DNA of 64,000 nt from Pseudoalteromonas rubra (GTDB lineage: Bacteria > Pseudomonadota > Gammaproteobacteria > Enterobacterales > Alteromonadaceae). The translations under genes and the position numbers were made by a program. This document shows positions 18,700 through 28,663 of this stretch, in pieces. Positions within the stretch are counted from its first letter, which is position 1, and every line of letters begins with the position of its first letter. The notes below the pieces were generated by a model that was not told the origin of the DNA, made no database searches, and saw nothing but the letters and a program-made list of their open reading frames with translations. Location of the stretch: NCBI RefSeq assembly GCF_005886805.2, contig NZ_CP045429.1, positions 4,000,501 through 4,064,500 of the forward strand, in the 5' to 3' direction.

Positions 18700-18909
18700 A
18701 AGCGCTCCCTTTTGTTGTTTACCTATATCTAAGTATTGGAGCGAAAGACACAATTCTCAAGCAGAAATTTAAGATTTTTGTCATCAAACTGAATTTATTT
18801 GTGATAGATCACGGTTAGTGGTGTGGTGACGGAAAAGTACGCAAAGAGGCTCGCTTGCTTGATACTCGATCAGGCTGTCATTAGACAGCCTGACTTCATT
18901 TGGGCTGGT

Positions 18910-21024
18910 TTATTTATAAGTAAGGTATGCCTCACGCAATCTGCCAAGATTTGCGTACACATAACTACCAGACAAGCGCCCCTGGTTAAAGTAGGTACGG
19001 TCCAGCGTGATAGACGTTTCTGGGACATATCCCTTTTTGTACACCAGCGCATTGGTATCCTCACCAATACGTGTACCGACACTATGACGCCATGCCTGAT
19101 TACCTTTGATCTGACCGTATTCCGACACTGCCATGTCTTTTCTCGGTGTCAGTGGAATACTGAAAGAGATACCCGCTACTTGAACATCTGTATCATAGGC
19201 AAAAATTGACACATAGCTGTCACCAAACCAGAACTTAGTCTCTGCCTTGAACCCTTTGTCCTCTTGCCAGAACTCTCCCCCAGACAAGTGGAAGGTCATA
19301 TCCTGCTCTACCCAGTGATATTGATAGCCCATAACATGATAATCACGATCGCCATCAAAATCCTCATAGTCAAAGAAGCCGTAATTATTGTAAAGCTTAT
19401 GGCGTCCAGACGGGCTTACCCAAGCTGTTTCGTTAATAATCCCCGTGTAATCATAGTATTCACGGAAAAAGCCAACCTGGGTTTGATTGTAAAAACCGAA
19501 GGGTAAGTCAAATGTTTGATAGAAAACAGCACGCTCTAAACCGTTTTGCTCACGACGAGATTCAAACGTATCGCCTGGTTCAAAGTCTTCAGTATCGGCA
19601 ACCACCGTTTGTGCTGTTATATTGATGCCTGCACCACGCCACACAGGTATCTCAAGATCTCCTCGTAATGCCAGAGAAAAGTCGTACACCCCCAAATCTG
19701 TGGCATAAGTTGAACTGAGCGCAGGACTCAGAGTTAAGCGAGGCTTAAAGTATGGGCTATTGGCTTTTCCATCTCCAATCCAGGCAACCCCTTTTTGCGC
19801 TTCCATTGCTCCTTGACGAATAGTCAATGCAGGCGAAACACCATCGGTAATAAAACGCTTATAGTCCTGTACTTTGCCTGACAGTGCCAGTAATGGAATA
19901 TCATGCTTGCTTAACTGCACAACAAAACGCGCATTATCCTGATCGATATACTGGGCTATTCTGCCAAGTACCAGACCTAATGCATCAATATCATTTCGAT
20001 TGAAAACGGCATTTTCGAACCCAACAATCACACTTGGCTCACGATTCATGCCGACCTGAACATTCTCAAAGCCATCTTGCACCAAGGACTTTTTCAAAGC
20101 ACGAATAGCGGAATTCAGGTCAGTGGTGTTCAAGTTCGCCACATCTTGTTGAGCAGCTGGTCGCGGGCTGTCTTCCCGCGCCGACACCGGTGCTGTCAGC
20201 TTTTCATTGGTACCTTTCAGTTTTTCCAATGTGTCAGCATTGTCGGGCGCGGCTTTAATCTCTGGATAATTACTCTGCTGCTGATCCGATAATGGCATAG
20301 AGAAATTGACACCAAAATATGTGTCTTTATCACTGTGGTCTGTATTGCTGTAAAAACGACTGGTCAGAGTCACAGTCCCTAAGTCATATAACCATGCTTT
20401 AGGGATGGTCACCCGTGCTGCGGCATTCACGGCGTCAGCATCATGTTCAAGTTGCAAAGCAAACCAGCTTAATGGTTGCCACTCAACCCCCGCAAACACA
20501 CCGTCCATCATGCCAAAATCGTTTTTACTTTTAGCAATACCGCCTGAAAACCGAAAGCTATACCAATCTTTTGAAGCGACAGCAAAATAAGATTCATATT
20601 TATTGGCTGCCCCACCGATATCTCTGCCACCGATAGCCACAGAGAACCACTCTTGTGGGATCAATGGGAGCTGATATTTGGCGTTAAAAGATAAATCGCG
20701 TATCTGATTGTCGCCTAATACCTTCGCCCTAAACAAATTATCATGCATTGTGCTGGTGGCAATTTGTCCACTGATTTCCAATCCAGACCACAATCCAGCA
20801 GAAAAAATATAATTGTAGCCATCTGTGTATTTTGATCCGGCAAAATCAAGTTGGGTGTTGTAACCAATATCAACCACACCAGGATCTTTCACTTCCGCCG
20901 TCGGGATATTAACTATGCCTGTAAAACCAGCAAAATTTTGGTATTTTTCTGGTGCCTCATCAGCGACACCTGGTAATGAGAGAGTCAGCAAGCTGCTTGC
21001 CAAAATAGGAGATAATTTAGACAT
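18910..21024 (-). CDS. YjbH-family outer-membrane polysaccharide protein
   Basis: The product is 704 residues, close to E. coli YjbH (about 700). A signal peptide (SPILASSLLTLSLPGVA) precedes a mature start DEAPEKYQNFAGFTGIVNIP, the YjbH signature. The body is rich in aromatic and alternating residues like a beta barrel, with a central alpha/beta insert. YjbH belongs to outer-membrane proteins linked to exopolysaccharide secretion. It stands alone here, without yjbE, yjbF or yjbG homologues next to it, at the edge of the capsule locus. The ATG at 21024 follows AGAGGA; the upstream ATG at 21045 is less likely. Confidence 0.85.
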   Translation of the reverse strand: MSKLSPILASSLLTLSLPGVADEAPEKYQNFAGFTGIVNIPTAEVKDPGVVDIGYNTQLDFAGSKYTDGYNYIFSAGLWSGLEISGQIATSTMHDNLFRAKVLGDNQIRDLSFNAKYQLPLIPQEWFSVAIGGRDIGGAANKYESYFAVASKDWYSFRFSGGIAKSKNDFGMMDGVFAGVEWQPLSWFALQLEHDADAVNAAARVTIPKAWLYDLGTVTLTSRFYSNTDHSDKDTYFGVNFSMPLSDQQQSNYPEIKAAPDNADTLEKLKGTNEKLTAPVSAREDSPRPAAQQDVANLNTTDLNSAIRALKKSLVQDGFENVQVGMNREPSVIVGFENAVFNRNDIDALGLVLGRIAQYIDQDNARFVVQLSKHDIPLLALSGKVQDYKRFITDGVSPALTIRQGAMEAQKGVAWIGDGKANSPYFKPRLTLSPALSSTYATDLGVYDFSLALRGDLEIPVWRGAGINITAQTVVADTEDFEPGDTFESRREQNGLERAVFYQTFDLPFGFYNQTQVGFFREYYDYTGIINETAWVSPSGRHKLYNNYGFFDYEDFDGDRDYHVMGYQYHWVEQDMTFHLSGGEFWQEDKGFKAETKFWFGDSYVSIFAYDTDVQVAGISFSIPLTPRKDMAVSEYGQIKGNQAWRHSVGTRIGEDTNALVYKKGYVPETSITLDRTYFNQGRLSGSYVYANLGRLREAYLTYK

Positions 21025-21165
21025 AGTCCTCTGTCCGATTAACAATTATAATTTTGTTTTGGAGTGCTTTAGAACACTATAACATCAAGGCAATGACTGT
21101 AGCGAGAGAAATGGAGTCATAACATCATGTTCTCACGATAACTTCACGACCTGAATTGAAGCTGT

Positions 21166-21193
21166 GGGGTGCTTTCATACAATCAAAAGCCCC
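21166..21193 (-). terminator. Weak hairpin after first dehydratase copy
   Basis: GGGGCTTT and AAAGC(AC)CCC pair with a two-base bulge about 30 nt after the stop at 21221. There is no U-tract. It could separate the dehydratase transcript from yjbH. Confidence 0.3.
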
Positions 21194-21220
21194 GCTAAAT
21201 ACGCAGGAAAGGTATGGCAA

Positions 21221-23167
21221 CTACAAGTTCGCTCTCATTTTAACAACCTCCATCTCCATTGATAACCTGGCATTCCATACCAAATCACAAATTCCATCTG
21301 TTGGGTTGAATCCCGTAGGTGCATCCAGCAGTAACTGACGAATTTGCTCATGCTCAAAGTTGTGACAAGCAATATCCAATGCATCCAAAAATACTTTTAA
21401 CTCTTCTAATGGCAGCATCACTTCTTTTGCTGTCATTATCCGCTCATGGGACGTCTCTTCTACATTTTCACCAATCAGTAACTCTTCGTACAGCTTTTCT
21501 CCCGGACGCAGCCCTGTACACATTATCTGAATATCTCCATGCGGATTCGCGTCGCTTTTAACTTCCAGACCCGACAAATGCACCATCTTCGTTGCCAAAT
21601 CTTTGATCTTAACCGACTCCCCCATATCAAGCACAAACACATCGCCCCCCTTACCCATAGCGCCTGCCTGAATAACGAGTTGCGCTGCCTCTGGTATGGT
21701 CATGAAGAAGCGTGTGATATCCGGGTGCGTCAGTGTGATTGGCCCACCTTCTTTTATCTGTCTGCGAAACAACGGGACAACTGACCCGGATGAGCCCAGT
21801 ACGTTGCCAAAACGCACCATACAAAAGCGTGTTCTATGTTTTCCTCGCTCTTTATCTTGTGCAAGCCCTTGTAAGCATAGCTCAGCCATTCGCTTCGTCG
21901 TCCCCATCACATTCGTGGGCCTGACCGCTTTGTCTGTGCTCACCAGTACAAAGGTTTCTACGTTGGCATTTATGGCTGCACGTGCAGAATAATAGGTACC
22001 AAATACATTGTTACGCACCCCTTCAACAACATTGTGTTCCACCAATGGAACATGCTTATAAGCCGCTGCGTGATATACCGTTTGCACACCAAAGGAAATC
22101 ATACAGGTCTCTAACCTGTTTATGTGCTGCACCGACCCCATTATTGGGATCAACTCTATCTCTAACCCTTTTGATTTTATCGCTTCGCTCAGTTCTTTTT
22201 CTATCGAATATAAAGCAAACTCGGTTAACTCAAATAATACCAACTTGGCCGGCGATTGTTTTATGATTTGGCGGCATAGCTCAGAGCCAATTGACCCACC
22301 GGCGCCTGTCACCATCACAGACTTGCCTTTAATATTTGCGTCCAGCAAATCCTGTTTAGGCGATACCGGATCGCGACCCAGTAAATCTTCTATTTCAACA
22401 TCTTTTATTTCTTCTAATGTTGCCCGGCCTTCTACAATGTCGACCATACCCGGAATGGTCATCACCTCCACAGGCAAGTTTTCCAGTTGCGCCAGGATCT
22501 CTTTGCGCCGTGAACGAGATTCGCTAGGCATAGCCAGTAAGATTTTTTTGACCCTGTTACGTTCGATTAAACTGAAAATCCCCTCAAAAGCAATCACCGG
22601 GATCCCTTGTAAGATGGCACCATGTTTAGACGGGTCATCATCTATAAATGCACTGACATAATACTCTTCACCCGCCGCAATTGCTGGAGCTAACTGCCGC
22701 CCAGCCGAGCCTGCGCCATAAACCACAACCGGTGTTTTATTGACGGTCGCCAAACGGCTCACCATCGCACGCACCGCAATGCGTGAACCGCCCACAGACA
22801 GAATTAATAACCAGGCATAGATCAATGGCATGGTGCGGGGAATGGTCACATAGGTGAAGAATGATGCCATCACCAGCGCCACGGTACTTATCACAGTCCC
22901 AACTATCACCGCGCCGACAGCATGTGCGCCTACATAACGAAGCACAGCGCGATACAAGCCGACTTTGATAAACGCCAGCAAACTCACGGGCAGTAACAAA
23001 CTAAGCAACAACCAGTTCTCAATAACAAAGAAAGGAGAAAAACTATCAAGCCTGACCACAAGAGCCAGCCAAAATGCACTGAAAATAAAAACGGAGTCTA
23101 TTAGAAGTGTGAGCGCACGCTTTTTTGAGCGAGATGCATTAAGAAGAGAACTGAACCAACTATCCAC
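21221..23167 (-). CDS. Membrane nucleoside-diphosphate-sugar 4,6-dehydratase (FlaA1/WbpM/CapD type), copy A
   Basis: These enzymes convert UDP-GlcNAc or a relative into the 4-keto-6-deoxy sugar, the first step towards sugars such as QuiNAc, FucNAc or bacillosamine. The 648-residue protein has four N-terminal membrane helices (about 12-125), a CoA-binding-like Rossmann domain (GAGSAGRQL), then the SDR catalytic domain with TGAGGSIGSEL and STDKAVRPTNVMGTTKR, where Met replaces the usual Tyr as in WbpM/PglF. I start at GTG 23167 (AAGGA 7 nt upstream), shared with copy B; a TTG at 23185 exists only here. The protein is nearly identical to copy B except for scattered N-terminal changes and the last ten residues. 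Confidence 0.92.
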   Translation of the reverse strand: MDSWFSSLLNASRSKKRALTLLIDSVFIFSAFWLALVVRLDSFSPFFVIENWLLLSLLLPVSLLAFIKVGLYRAVLRYVGAHAVGAVIVGTVISTVALVMASFFTYVTIPRTMPLIYAWLLILSVGGSRIAVRAMVSRLATVNKTPVVVYGAGSAGRQLAPAIAAGEEYYVSAFIDDDPSKHGAILQGIPVIAFEGIFSLIERNRVKKILLAMPSESRSRRKEILAQLENLPVEVMTIPGMVDIVEGRATLEEIKDVEIEDLLGRDPVSPKQDLLDANIKGKSVMVTGAGGSIGSELCRQIIKQSPAKLVLFELTEFALYSIEKELSEAIKSKGLEIELIPIMGSVQHINRLETCMISFGVQTVYHAAAYKHVPLVEHNVVEGVRNNVFGTYYSARAAINANVETFVLVSTDKAVRPTNVMGTTKRMAELCLQGLAQDKERGKHRTRFCMVRFGNVLGSSGSVVPLFRRQIKEGGPITLTHPDITRFFMTIPEAAQLVIQAGAMGKGGDVFVLDMGESVKIKDLATKMVHLSGLEVKSDANPHGDIQIMCTGLRPGEKLYEELLIGENVEETSHERIMTAKEVMLPLEELKVFLDALDIACHNFEHEQIRQLLLDAPTGFNPTDGICDLVWNARLSMEMEVVKMRANL

Positions 23168-23200
23168 TGTAAATCCTTGAGCCAAAGAAGTTCAATTACA
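21268..23200. repeat. Long direct repeat, copy A (dehydratase gene)
   Basis: It matches 25773-27705 in the same orientation at a constant offset of 4,505 nt. I found no mismatch from 21268 to about 22851, then about 15 substitutions up to 23155, and looser similarity continuing into the upstream flank (shared TATACACA and CTGTC blocks near 23230). Confidence 0.97.
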
Positions 23201-23492
23201 CAAAGTAACTATACAGTTATAGCTAATAAATATACACAGATATCTGATAACTGTCGAACTGAATTCAGCCTACGCACGAGAAAGACAGGATGAACACACC
23301 AAGAAACCTTGCAAAACTATGAGCATATTAATTAAAAAGTGCGGATTGCTTGGCAGGGAAGGATATTAAGAACGAATGCCACTGATTTATTTCCAGCGTA
23401 CCAAACCCAAACTGAAGCCTGAGAACATCCGGCAGAAAAGCGGATAAATGCCAGGCCCCTGTCTGGGCAAGATAAAAGACTTACTGATAAAT
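23168..23492. other. Intergenic region upstream of dehydratase copy A
   Basis: There is no gene. The first 80 nt resemble the region upstream of copy B and probably carry the same promoter. The remainder, up to the epimerase stop, shows only a weak hairpin around CCAG / CTGG near 23443-23460. Confidence 0.5.
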
Positions 23493-24500
23493 CTATACCT
23501 TATAGAAGTCTTTGTACCATTTTATTAAGCGTTTTACGCCTTCCTCAACACCAACCTGAGGCTTATAACCTGTTGCTTCAAACAGATCATCAGTATCGGC
23601 AAACGTTTTATAAACATCGCCTGGTTGCATTTCTCTAAAATTCTTAGCAGCCTCAATACCTAATTCGGTCTCAATTGCTCCAATGAACTCCATTAGATTA
23701 ATTGGGCTACCATGGCCTATGTTATACACACTATAAGGTGCCGAACTTGATGCTGGCGTGCCAGATTCGACTTTCCAAGTTGGTTGACGAGTGGGTATTA
23801 CATCAGCGATTCTAACAACGCCTTCTACGATATCATCAATATAAGTAAAGTCGCGCCACATATCACCGTTATTATTTACGTCGATAGTTTCACCTTTCAA
23901 TATTTTGTTAGTGAAAATATACGGCGCCATATCAGGCCTGCCCCACGGTCCGTAAACGGTGAAAAAGCGTAATCCTGTTGTCGGCAAATCATAAAGGTGT
24001 GAGTAGCTGTGGGCCATCAACTCATTTGACTTTTTAGTAGCAGCATAAAGAGAAACAGGGTGATCAACAGAGTCGCTGGTTTCAAATGGCGTCTTTTCAT
24101 TCAATCCATATACAGAACTTGATGACGCATACACTAAATGCTTCACTGCGTTATTTCTGCAACCTTCAAGAATATTCAAATGACCAACGAGGTTACTATC
24201 AGCATATGCATGCGGGTTTTCAATCGAATACCTGACTCCCGCTTGTGCAGCTAAATGAATAACGATATCGAAAGATTCATCATCGAATAATGCTGCAAGT
24301 TGCTCTCTGTTGGCAATGTCCGTTTCTATAAATCTAAAGTTTTCGTTATGCTCAATATTTGCCAAACGAGCATGCTTTAAGCTCACGTCATAGTAATCGT
24401 TCAAGTTATCGATACCAACAACCTGGTGTGCTTGCTCCAACAGCTTTTCACATACAGCGGCACCAATGAAGCCAGCTGCACCTGTTACTAAGTATTTCAC
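23493..24500 (-). CDS. UDP-glucuronate 4-epimerase
   Basis: This SDR enzyme interconverts UDP-glucuronate and UDP-galacturonate. The 335-residue protein has the NAD motif GAAGFIGAA at 7-15, the catalytic Ser in YASSSSVYG and YAATK, and family marks such as IDNLNDYYDV, AGVRYSIENP, RFFTVYGPWGRPDMA and WRDFTYIDDIVEGV, which are typical of uronate epimerases. It lies 12 nt downstream of ugd on the same strand, so the pair would supply UDP-galacturonate from UDP-glucose. It is flanked by the two dehydratase copies. Confidence 0.93.
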   Translation of the reverse strand: MKYLVTGAAGFIGAAVCEKLLEQAHQVVGIDNLNDYYDVSLKHARLANIEHNENFRFIETDIANREQLAALFDDESFDIVIHLAAQAGVRYSIENPHAYADSNLVGHLNILEGCRNNAVKHLVYASSSSVYGLNEKTPFETSDSVDHPVSLYAATKKSNELMAHSYSHLYDLPTTGLRFFTVYGPWGRPDMAPYIFTNKILKGETIDVNNNGDMWRDFTYIDDIVEGVVRIADVIPTRQPTWKVESGTPASSSAPYSVYNIGHGSPINLMEFIGAIETELGIEAAKNFREMQPGDVYKTFADTDDLFEATGYKPQVGVEEGVKRLIKWYKDFYKV

Positions 24501-24512
24501 TATTAATCCTTC

Positions 24513-25679
24513 CTAATCATTGCCAAATAAATCACGGGTATAAACTTTACTTTCGACATCTAACAACTCATTCGTCATTCTGTTAGAGATGATTACATCA
24601 GAAGACGCTTTTAACTCTTCGAGTGAACTTACAACTTTAGAGTTAAAAAACGAACTTTCTTTTAAGGTTGGTTCATAAATGATCACCTCGATCCCCTTGG
24701 CCTTAATGCGCTTCATAACACCTTGAATTGCAGAAGCCCTAAAGTTGTCGGAACCTGATTTCATCACCAATCTATAAATACCCACGACCTTTGGTTCACG
24801 CTTTATAATCGAATCCGCAATAAAATCTTTGCGCGTCGTATTTGCGTCAACAATCGCACGGATCATGTTATTTGGCACATCTTTATAATTTGCTAATAAC
24901 TGTTTTGTGTCTTTTGGCAAGCAATAACCACCATAACCAAAAGATGGGTTGTTGTAATGAGACCCAATTCTCGGGTCTAAACCAACCCCTTCAATGATCT
25001 GTTTAGCATCCAGACCATGGCTTTCAGCATAACTATCCAGCTCATTAAAGTAAGCCACGCGCATAGCCAGGTAAGTGTTTGAAAACAACTTGATCGCTTC
25101 AGCTTCAGTTGCGTCAGTAAACAACACTTGTGTATCCTGTTTTTTCGCCCCTTGCTGCAGCAATTGCGCAAAAACCTTAGCTCTTTCGCTCTGCTCACCA
25201 ACGATAATCCGGGATGGGTGCAAATTATCGTAAAGCGCTTTTCCTTCTCTCAAAAATTCAGGAGAGAAAATAATATTATCGACACCAAACTTTTCATTCA
25301 CTGAGGCTGTGTAGCCAACCGGTACGGTTGATTTGATAACCATCGTTGCGCTAGGGTTAATTGCCAGAACATCTGCGATAACGGACTCAACGCTACTTGT
25401 ATTAAAAAAGTTTGTCTCTGGATCATAATCTGTAGGTGTCGCTATGATAACGAAATCACTATCTTGCAGAGCCAACTCTTTGTTCGTAGTCGCAGTAAAG
25501 TTGATATCTTCATTCTTCAAAAAATGAGTAATCTCTGTATCAACAATGGGTGATTGCTTATCCAATAAAAGGTCAACTTTGCCTTTATCTATATCAACGG
25601 CAACAACCTCGTTATGCTGGGCCAGCAATAGCGCGTTTGACAAGCCAACATAACCTATTCCAAAGACAGTAATCTTCAT
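24513..25679 (-). CDS. ugd: UDP-glucose 6-dehydrogenase
   Basis: Ugd oxidises UDP-glucose to UDP-glucuronate with two NAD. The 388-residue protein has the GIGYVG nucleotide-binding motif near 6-11, [23 protein letters not shown] and the catalytic Cys in [14 protein letters not shown] (near residue 255), plus the C-terminal domain with [11 protein letters not shown]. The ATG at 25679 is chosen; a TTG one codon upstream is in frame. It is the intact copy: a second, decayed ugd is at 52333-54173. It forms an operon with the epimerase. Confidence 0.95.
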   Translation of the reverse strand: MKITVFGIGYVGLSNALLLAQHNEVVAVDIDKGKVDLLLDKQSPIVDTEITHFLKNEDINFTATTNKELALQDSDFVIIATPTDYDPETNFFNTSSVESVIADVLAINPSATMVIKSTVPVGYTASVNEKFGVDNIIFSPEFLREGKALYDNLHPSRIIVGEQSERAKVFAQLLQQGAKKQDTQVLFTDATEAEAIKLFSNTYLAMRVAYFNELDSYAESHGLDAKQIIEGVGLDPRIGSHYNNPSFGYGGYCLPKDTKQLLANYKDVPNNMIRAIVDANTTRKDFIADSIIKREPKVVGIYRLVMKSGSDNFRASAIQGVMKRIKAKGIEVIIYEPTLKESSFFNSKVVSSLEELKASSDVIISNRMTNELLDVESKVYTRDLFGND

Positions 25680-25731
25680 CAAAAATCCATTACATTCAAA
25701 ACGTTAATAAACTAAGCTAAGAGTGAGCTAA

Positions 25732-27672
25732 CTATTTAAAACTGATAACCTTGCTCTCGCTCGCTTCTATTTTGGCATTCCATACCAAATCACAAATTCC
25801 ATCTGTTGGGTTGAATCCCGTAGGTGCATCCAGCAGTAACTGACGAATTTGCTCATGCTCAAAGTTGTGACAAGCAATATCCAATGCATCCAAAAATACT
25901 TTTAACTCTTCTAATGGCAGCATCACTTCTTTTGCTGTCATTATCCGCTCATGGGACGTCTCTTCTACATTTTCACCAATCAGTAACTCTTCGTACAGCT
26001 TTTCTCCCGGACGCAGCCCTGTACACATTATCTGAATATCTCCATGCGGATTCGCGTCGCTTTTAACTTCCAGACCCGACAAATGCACCATCTTCGTTGC
26101 CAAATCTTTGATCTTAACCGACTCCCCCATATCAAGCACAAACACATCGCCCCCCTTACCCATAGCGCCTGCCTGAATAACGAGTTGCGCTGCCTCTGGT
26201 ATGGTCATGAAGAAGCGTGTGATATCCGGGTGCGTCAGTGTGATTGGCCCACCTTCTTTTATCTGTCTGCGAAACAACGGGACAACTGACCCGGATGAGC
26301 CCAGTACGTTGCCAAAACGCACCATACAAAAGCGTGTTCTATGTTTTCCTCGCTCTTTATCTTGTGCAAGCCCTTGTAAGCATAGCTCAGCCATTCGCTT
26401 CGTCGTCCCCATCACATTCGTGGGCCTGACCGCTTTGTCTGTGCTCACCAGTACAAAGGTTTCTACGTTGGCATTTATGGCTGCACGTGCAGAATAATAG
26501 GTACCAAATACATTGTTACGCACCCCTTCAACAACATTGTGTTCCACCAATGGAACATGCTTATAAGCCGCTGCGTGATATACCGTTTGCACACCAAAGG
26601 AAATCATACAGGTCTCTAACCTGTTTATGTGCTGCACCGACCCCATTATTGGGATCAACTCTATCTCTAACCCTTTTGATTTTATCGCTTCGCTCAGTTC
26701 TTTTTCTATCGAATATAAAGCAAACTCGGTTAACTCAAATAATACCAACTTGGCCGGCGATTGTTTTATGATTTGGCGGCATAGCTCAGAGCCAATTGAC
26801 CCACCGGCGCCTGTCACCATCACAGACTTGCCTTTAATATTTGCGTCCAGCAAATCCTGTTTAGGCGATACCGGATCGCGACCCAGTAAATCTTCTATTT
26901 CAACATCTTTTATTTCTTCTAATGTTGCCCGGCCTTCTACAATGTCGACCATACCCGGAATGGTCATCACCTCCACAGGCAAGTTTTCCAGTTGCGCCAG
27001 GATCTCTTTGCGCCGTGAACGAGATTCGCTAGGCATAGCCAGTAAGATTTTTTTGACCCTGTTACGTTCGATTAAACTGAAAATCCCCTCAAAAGCAATC
27101 ACCGGGATCCCTTGTAAGATGGCACCATGTTTAGACGGGTCATCATCTATAAATGCACTGACATAATACTCTTCACCCGCCGCAATTGCTGGAGCTAACT
27201 GCCGCCCAGCCGAGCCTGCGCCATAAACCACAACCGGTGTTTTATTGACGGTCGCCAAACGGCTCACCATCGCACGCACCGCAATGCGTGAACCGCCCAC
27301 AGACAGAATTAATAACCAGGCATAGATCAATGGCATGGTGCGGGGAATGGTCACATGGGTGAAGAATGATGCCATCACCAGCGCCACGGTACTTATCACA
27401 GTCCCAACTATCACCGCGCCGACAGCATGTGCGCCGACATAACGAAGCACAGCACGATACAAGCCAACATTAATAAACGCGAACAAACTCACGGGCAGTA
27501 ACAAACTCAGCAACAACCAGTTTTCCATTGCAAAAAAAGGCGAAAAACTATCAAGCCTGACCACAAGAGCCAGCCAAAATGCACTGAAAATAAAAACGGA
27601 GTCTAATAGAAGTGTGAGCGCACGCTTTTTTGAGCGAGATGCATTAAGAAGAGAACGGAACCAACTATCCAC
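25732..27672 (-). CDS. Membrane nucleoside-diphosphate-sugar 4,6-dehydratase (FlaA1/WbpM/CapD type), copy B
   Basis: The 646-residue protein has the same architecture as copy A: four membrane helices, a first Rossmann domain, then the catalytic SDR domain with STDKAVRPTNVMGTTKR. The N-terminal 130 residues differ from copy A at about nine positions (for example RSLLN for SSLLN, FAMEN for FVIEN, THVTIP for TYVTIP), and the last residues are replaced by KIEASESKVISFK. The start is GTG with AAGGA upstream; the TTG seen before copy A is TTA here, which supports the GTG in both. It stands upstream of ugd and the epimerase and probably heads their transcript. Confidence 0.92.
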   Translation of the reverse strand: MDSWFRSLLNASRSKKRALTLLLDSVFIFSAFWLALVVRLDSFSPFFAMENWLLLSLLLPVSLFAFINVGLYRAVLRYVGAHAVGAVIVGTVISTVALVMASFFTHVTIPRTMPLIYAWLLILSVGGSRIAVRAMVSRLATVNKTPVVVYGAGSAGRQLAPAIAAGEEYYVSAFIDDDPSKHGAILQGIPVIAFEGIFSLIERNRVKKILLAMPSESRSRRKEILAQLENLPVEVMTIPGMVDIVEGRATLEEIKDVEIEDLLGRDPVSPKQDLLDANIKGKSVMVTGAGGSIGSELCRQIIKQSPAKLVLFELTEFALYSIEKELSEAIKSKGLEIELIPIMGSVQHINRLETCMISFGVQTVYHAAAYKHVPLVEHNVVEGVRNNVFGTYYSARAAINANVETFVLVSTDKAVRPTNVMGTTKRMAELCLQGLAQDKERGKHRTRFCMVRFGNVLGSSGSVVPLFRRQIKEGGPITLTHPDITRFFMTIPEAAQLVIQAGAMGKGGDVFVLDMGESVKIKDLATKMVHLSGLEVKSDANPHGDIQIMCTGLRPGEKLYEELLIGENVEETSHERIMTAKEVMLPLEELKVFLDALDIACHNFEHEQIRQLLLDAPTGFNPTDGICDLVWNAKIEASESKVISFK

Positions 27673-27705
27673 TGTAAATCCTTGAGCTAACGAAGTTCAA
27701 TCACA
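25773..27705. repeat. Long direct repeat, copy B (dehydratase gene)
   Basis: This is the partner of 21268-23200. The two copies enclose ugd and the uronate epimerase, so recombination between them would delete or amplify a 4.5-kb unit. Confidence 0.97.
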
Positions 27706-28663
27706 ACAGTGATTGAGATACAAACAACAGGTATACACAATTATCTAACATCTGTCATTTTAGATTTGTTCATAATGGTCGTGCAAATACTTTAACAAAA
27801 TTGCTTTCACAACCCCATATAACCGTTGTACTACATCTTTTGCCGGCTTTGCTATGGAAAGTATCTTCGAATTGCTACACACTTTCCTGCCAGCTATTAT
27901 AGTCAACATTATCATAAATAAGCCAAAAACCACTCTGGCTAAGTACCTTCTGGCACTACCTATCTAGTTACGCAAACTGACAATTTTACGTTGACCTTAT
28001 AGTCGCACCCAGCAGGTCAAAAATTTGGTTTATCAAAAGCGCCGAATTATTGCGATTTTCTGTCCAAAAACCATCCCATCACGAAAAACTACTTACCTAT
28101 AAGTACACCAATTTGGTTGATGTACAAGTTGCCCTAAATACCTAAATCAAGTACTTGGTTTTAAGTCTGTAATGTTTCCAGGAATCGTGTTCGCCATTAG
28201 CAATACAGCACATTGGAACCAACAACAATTCTGAAGCAGTTTTTTGACAGATTTAAGACAGGTTATCAGCTTATGATCATTTAGCATGGCACTTGCTCCC
28301 TGTTCGCCACAATTTATTTCGACATCCCAGTCTGTTTGGACGCAATCATCTACAGATGATAACGCTTACGCGTTAAGCTACATAGCAAGATTATGCCAAT
28401 AGCCCTCTACCTAAGTGGTAATAAATGCTATGCTACGAACGCCTTCATCATTATGTATGATACCACATTCCCGCCTTCGCATTCACCCTTTTAAAATCCC
28501 ATTATTTCATGGTGTTATCTATCATAGATACAACACAGCAATTGCATGTAACAACCGAAGCATCCGGTTATTGCATGCTGAGCGCGGAACCCGCTCTAGC
28601 ACTAGTGCAAAGCTATTTGATAGCTCAGCACTAGTCTAGGACTCATAAGCTAGCCAACTACAC
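27673..28663. other. Gene-free kilobase between copy B and the GT-B gene
   Basis: About 990 nt without a credible gene. Short open frames here have no ribosome site or recognisable product. It must contain the promoter of the copy B-ugd-epimerase transcript and holds the inverted repeat at 28596-28639. The origin of the rest is unclear; it may be degraded remnant DNA. Confidence 0.5.
28596..28639. repeat. Imperfect inverted repeat downstream of the capsule operon
   Basis: The arms pair as CTAG, then ACTAGTGC / GCACTAGT, then AGCTA / TAGCT, around a 5-nt loop with one bulge and a 2x2 internal loop (17 pairs). It lies 25 nt beyond the stop at 28664, where the long minus-strand operon ends. It is a likely transcript end or mRNA-stabilising stem, without a U-tract. 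Confidence 0.55.

Noticed and set aside
21319..22661. Plus-strand open frames repeated identically at 25824-27166
   Set aside because: They are antisense shadows of the two identical dehydratase genes, useful only as proof of nucleotide identity.
28415..28639. 74-codon open frame on the plus strand in the spacer after the dehydratase copy
   Set aside because: No ribosome site, no recognisable domain, and it overlaps the inverted repeat; composition looks like non-coding DNA.
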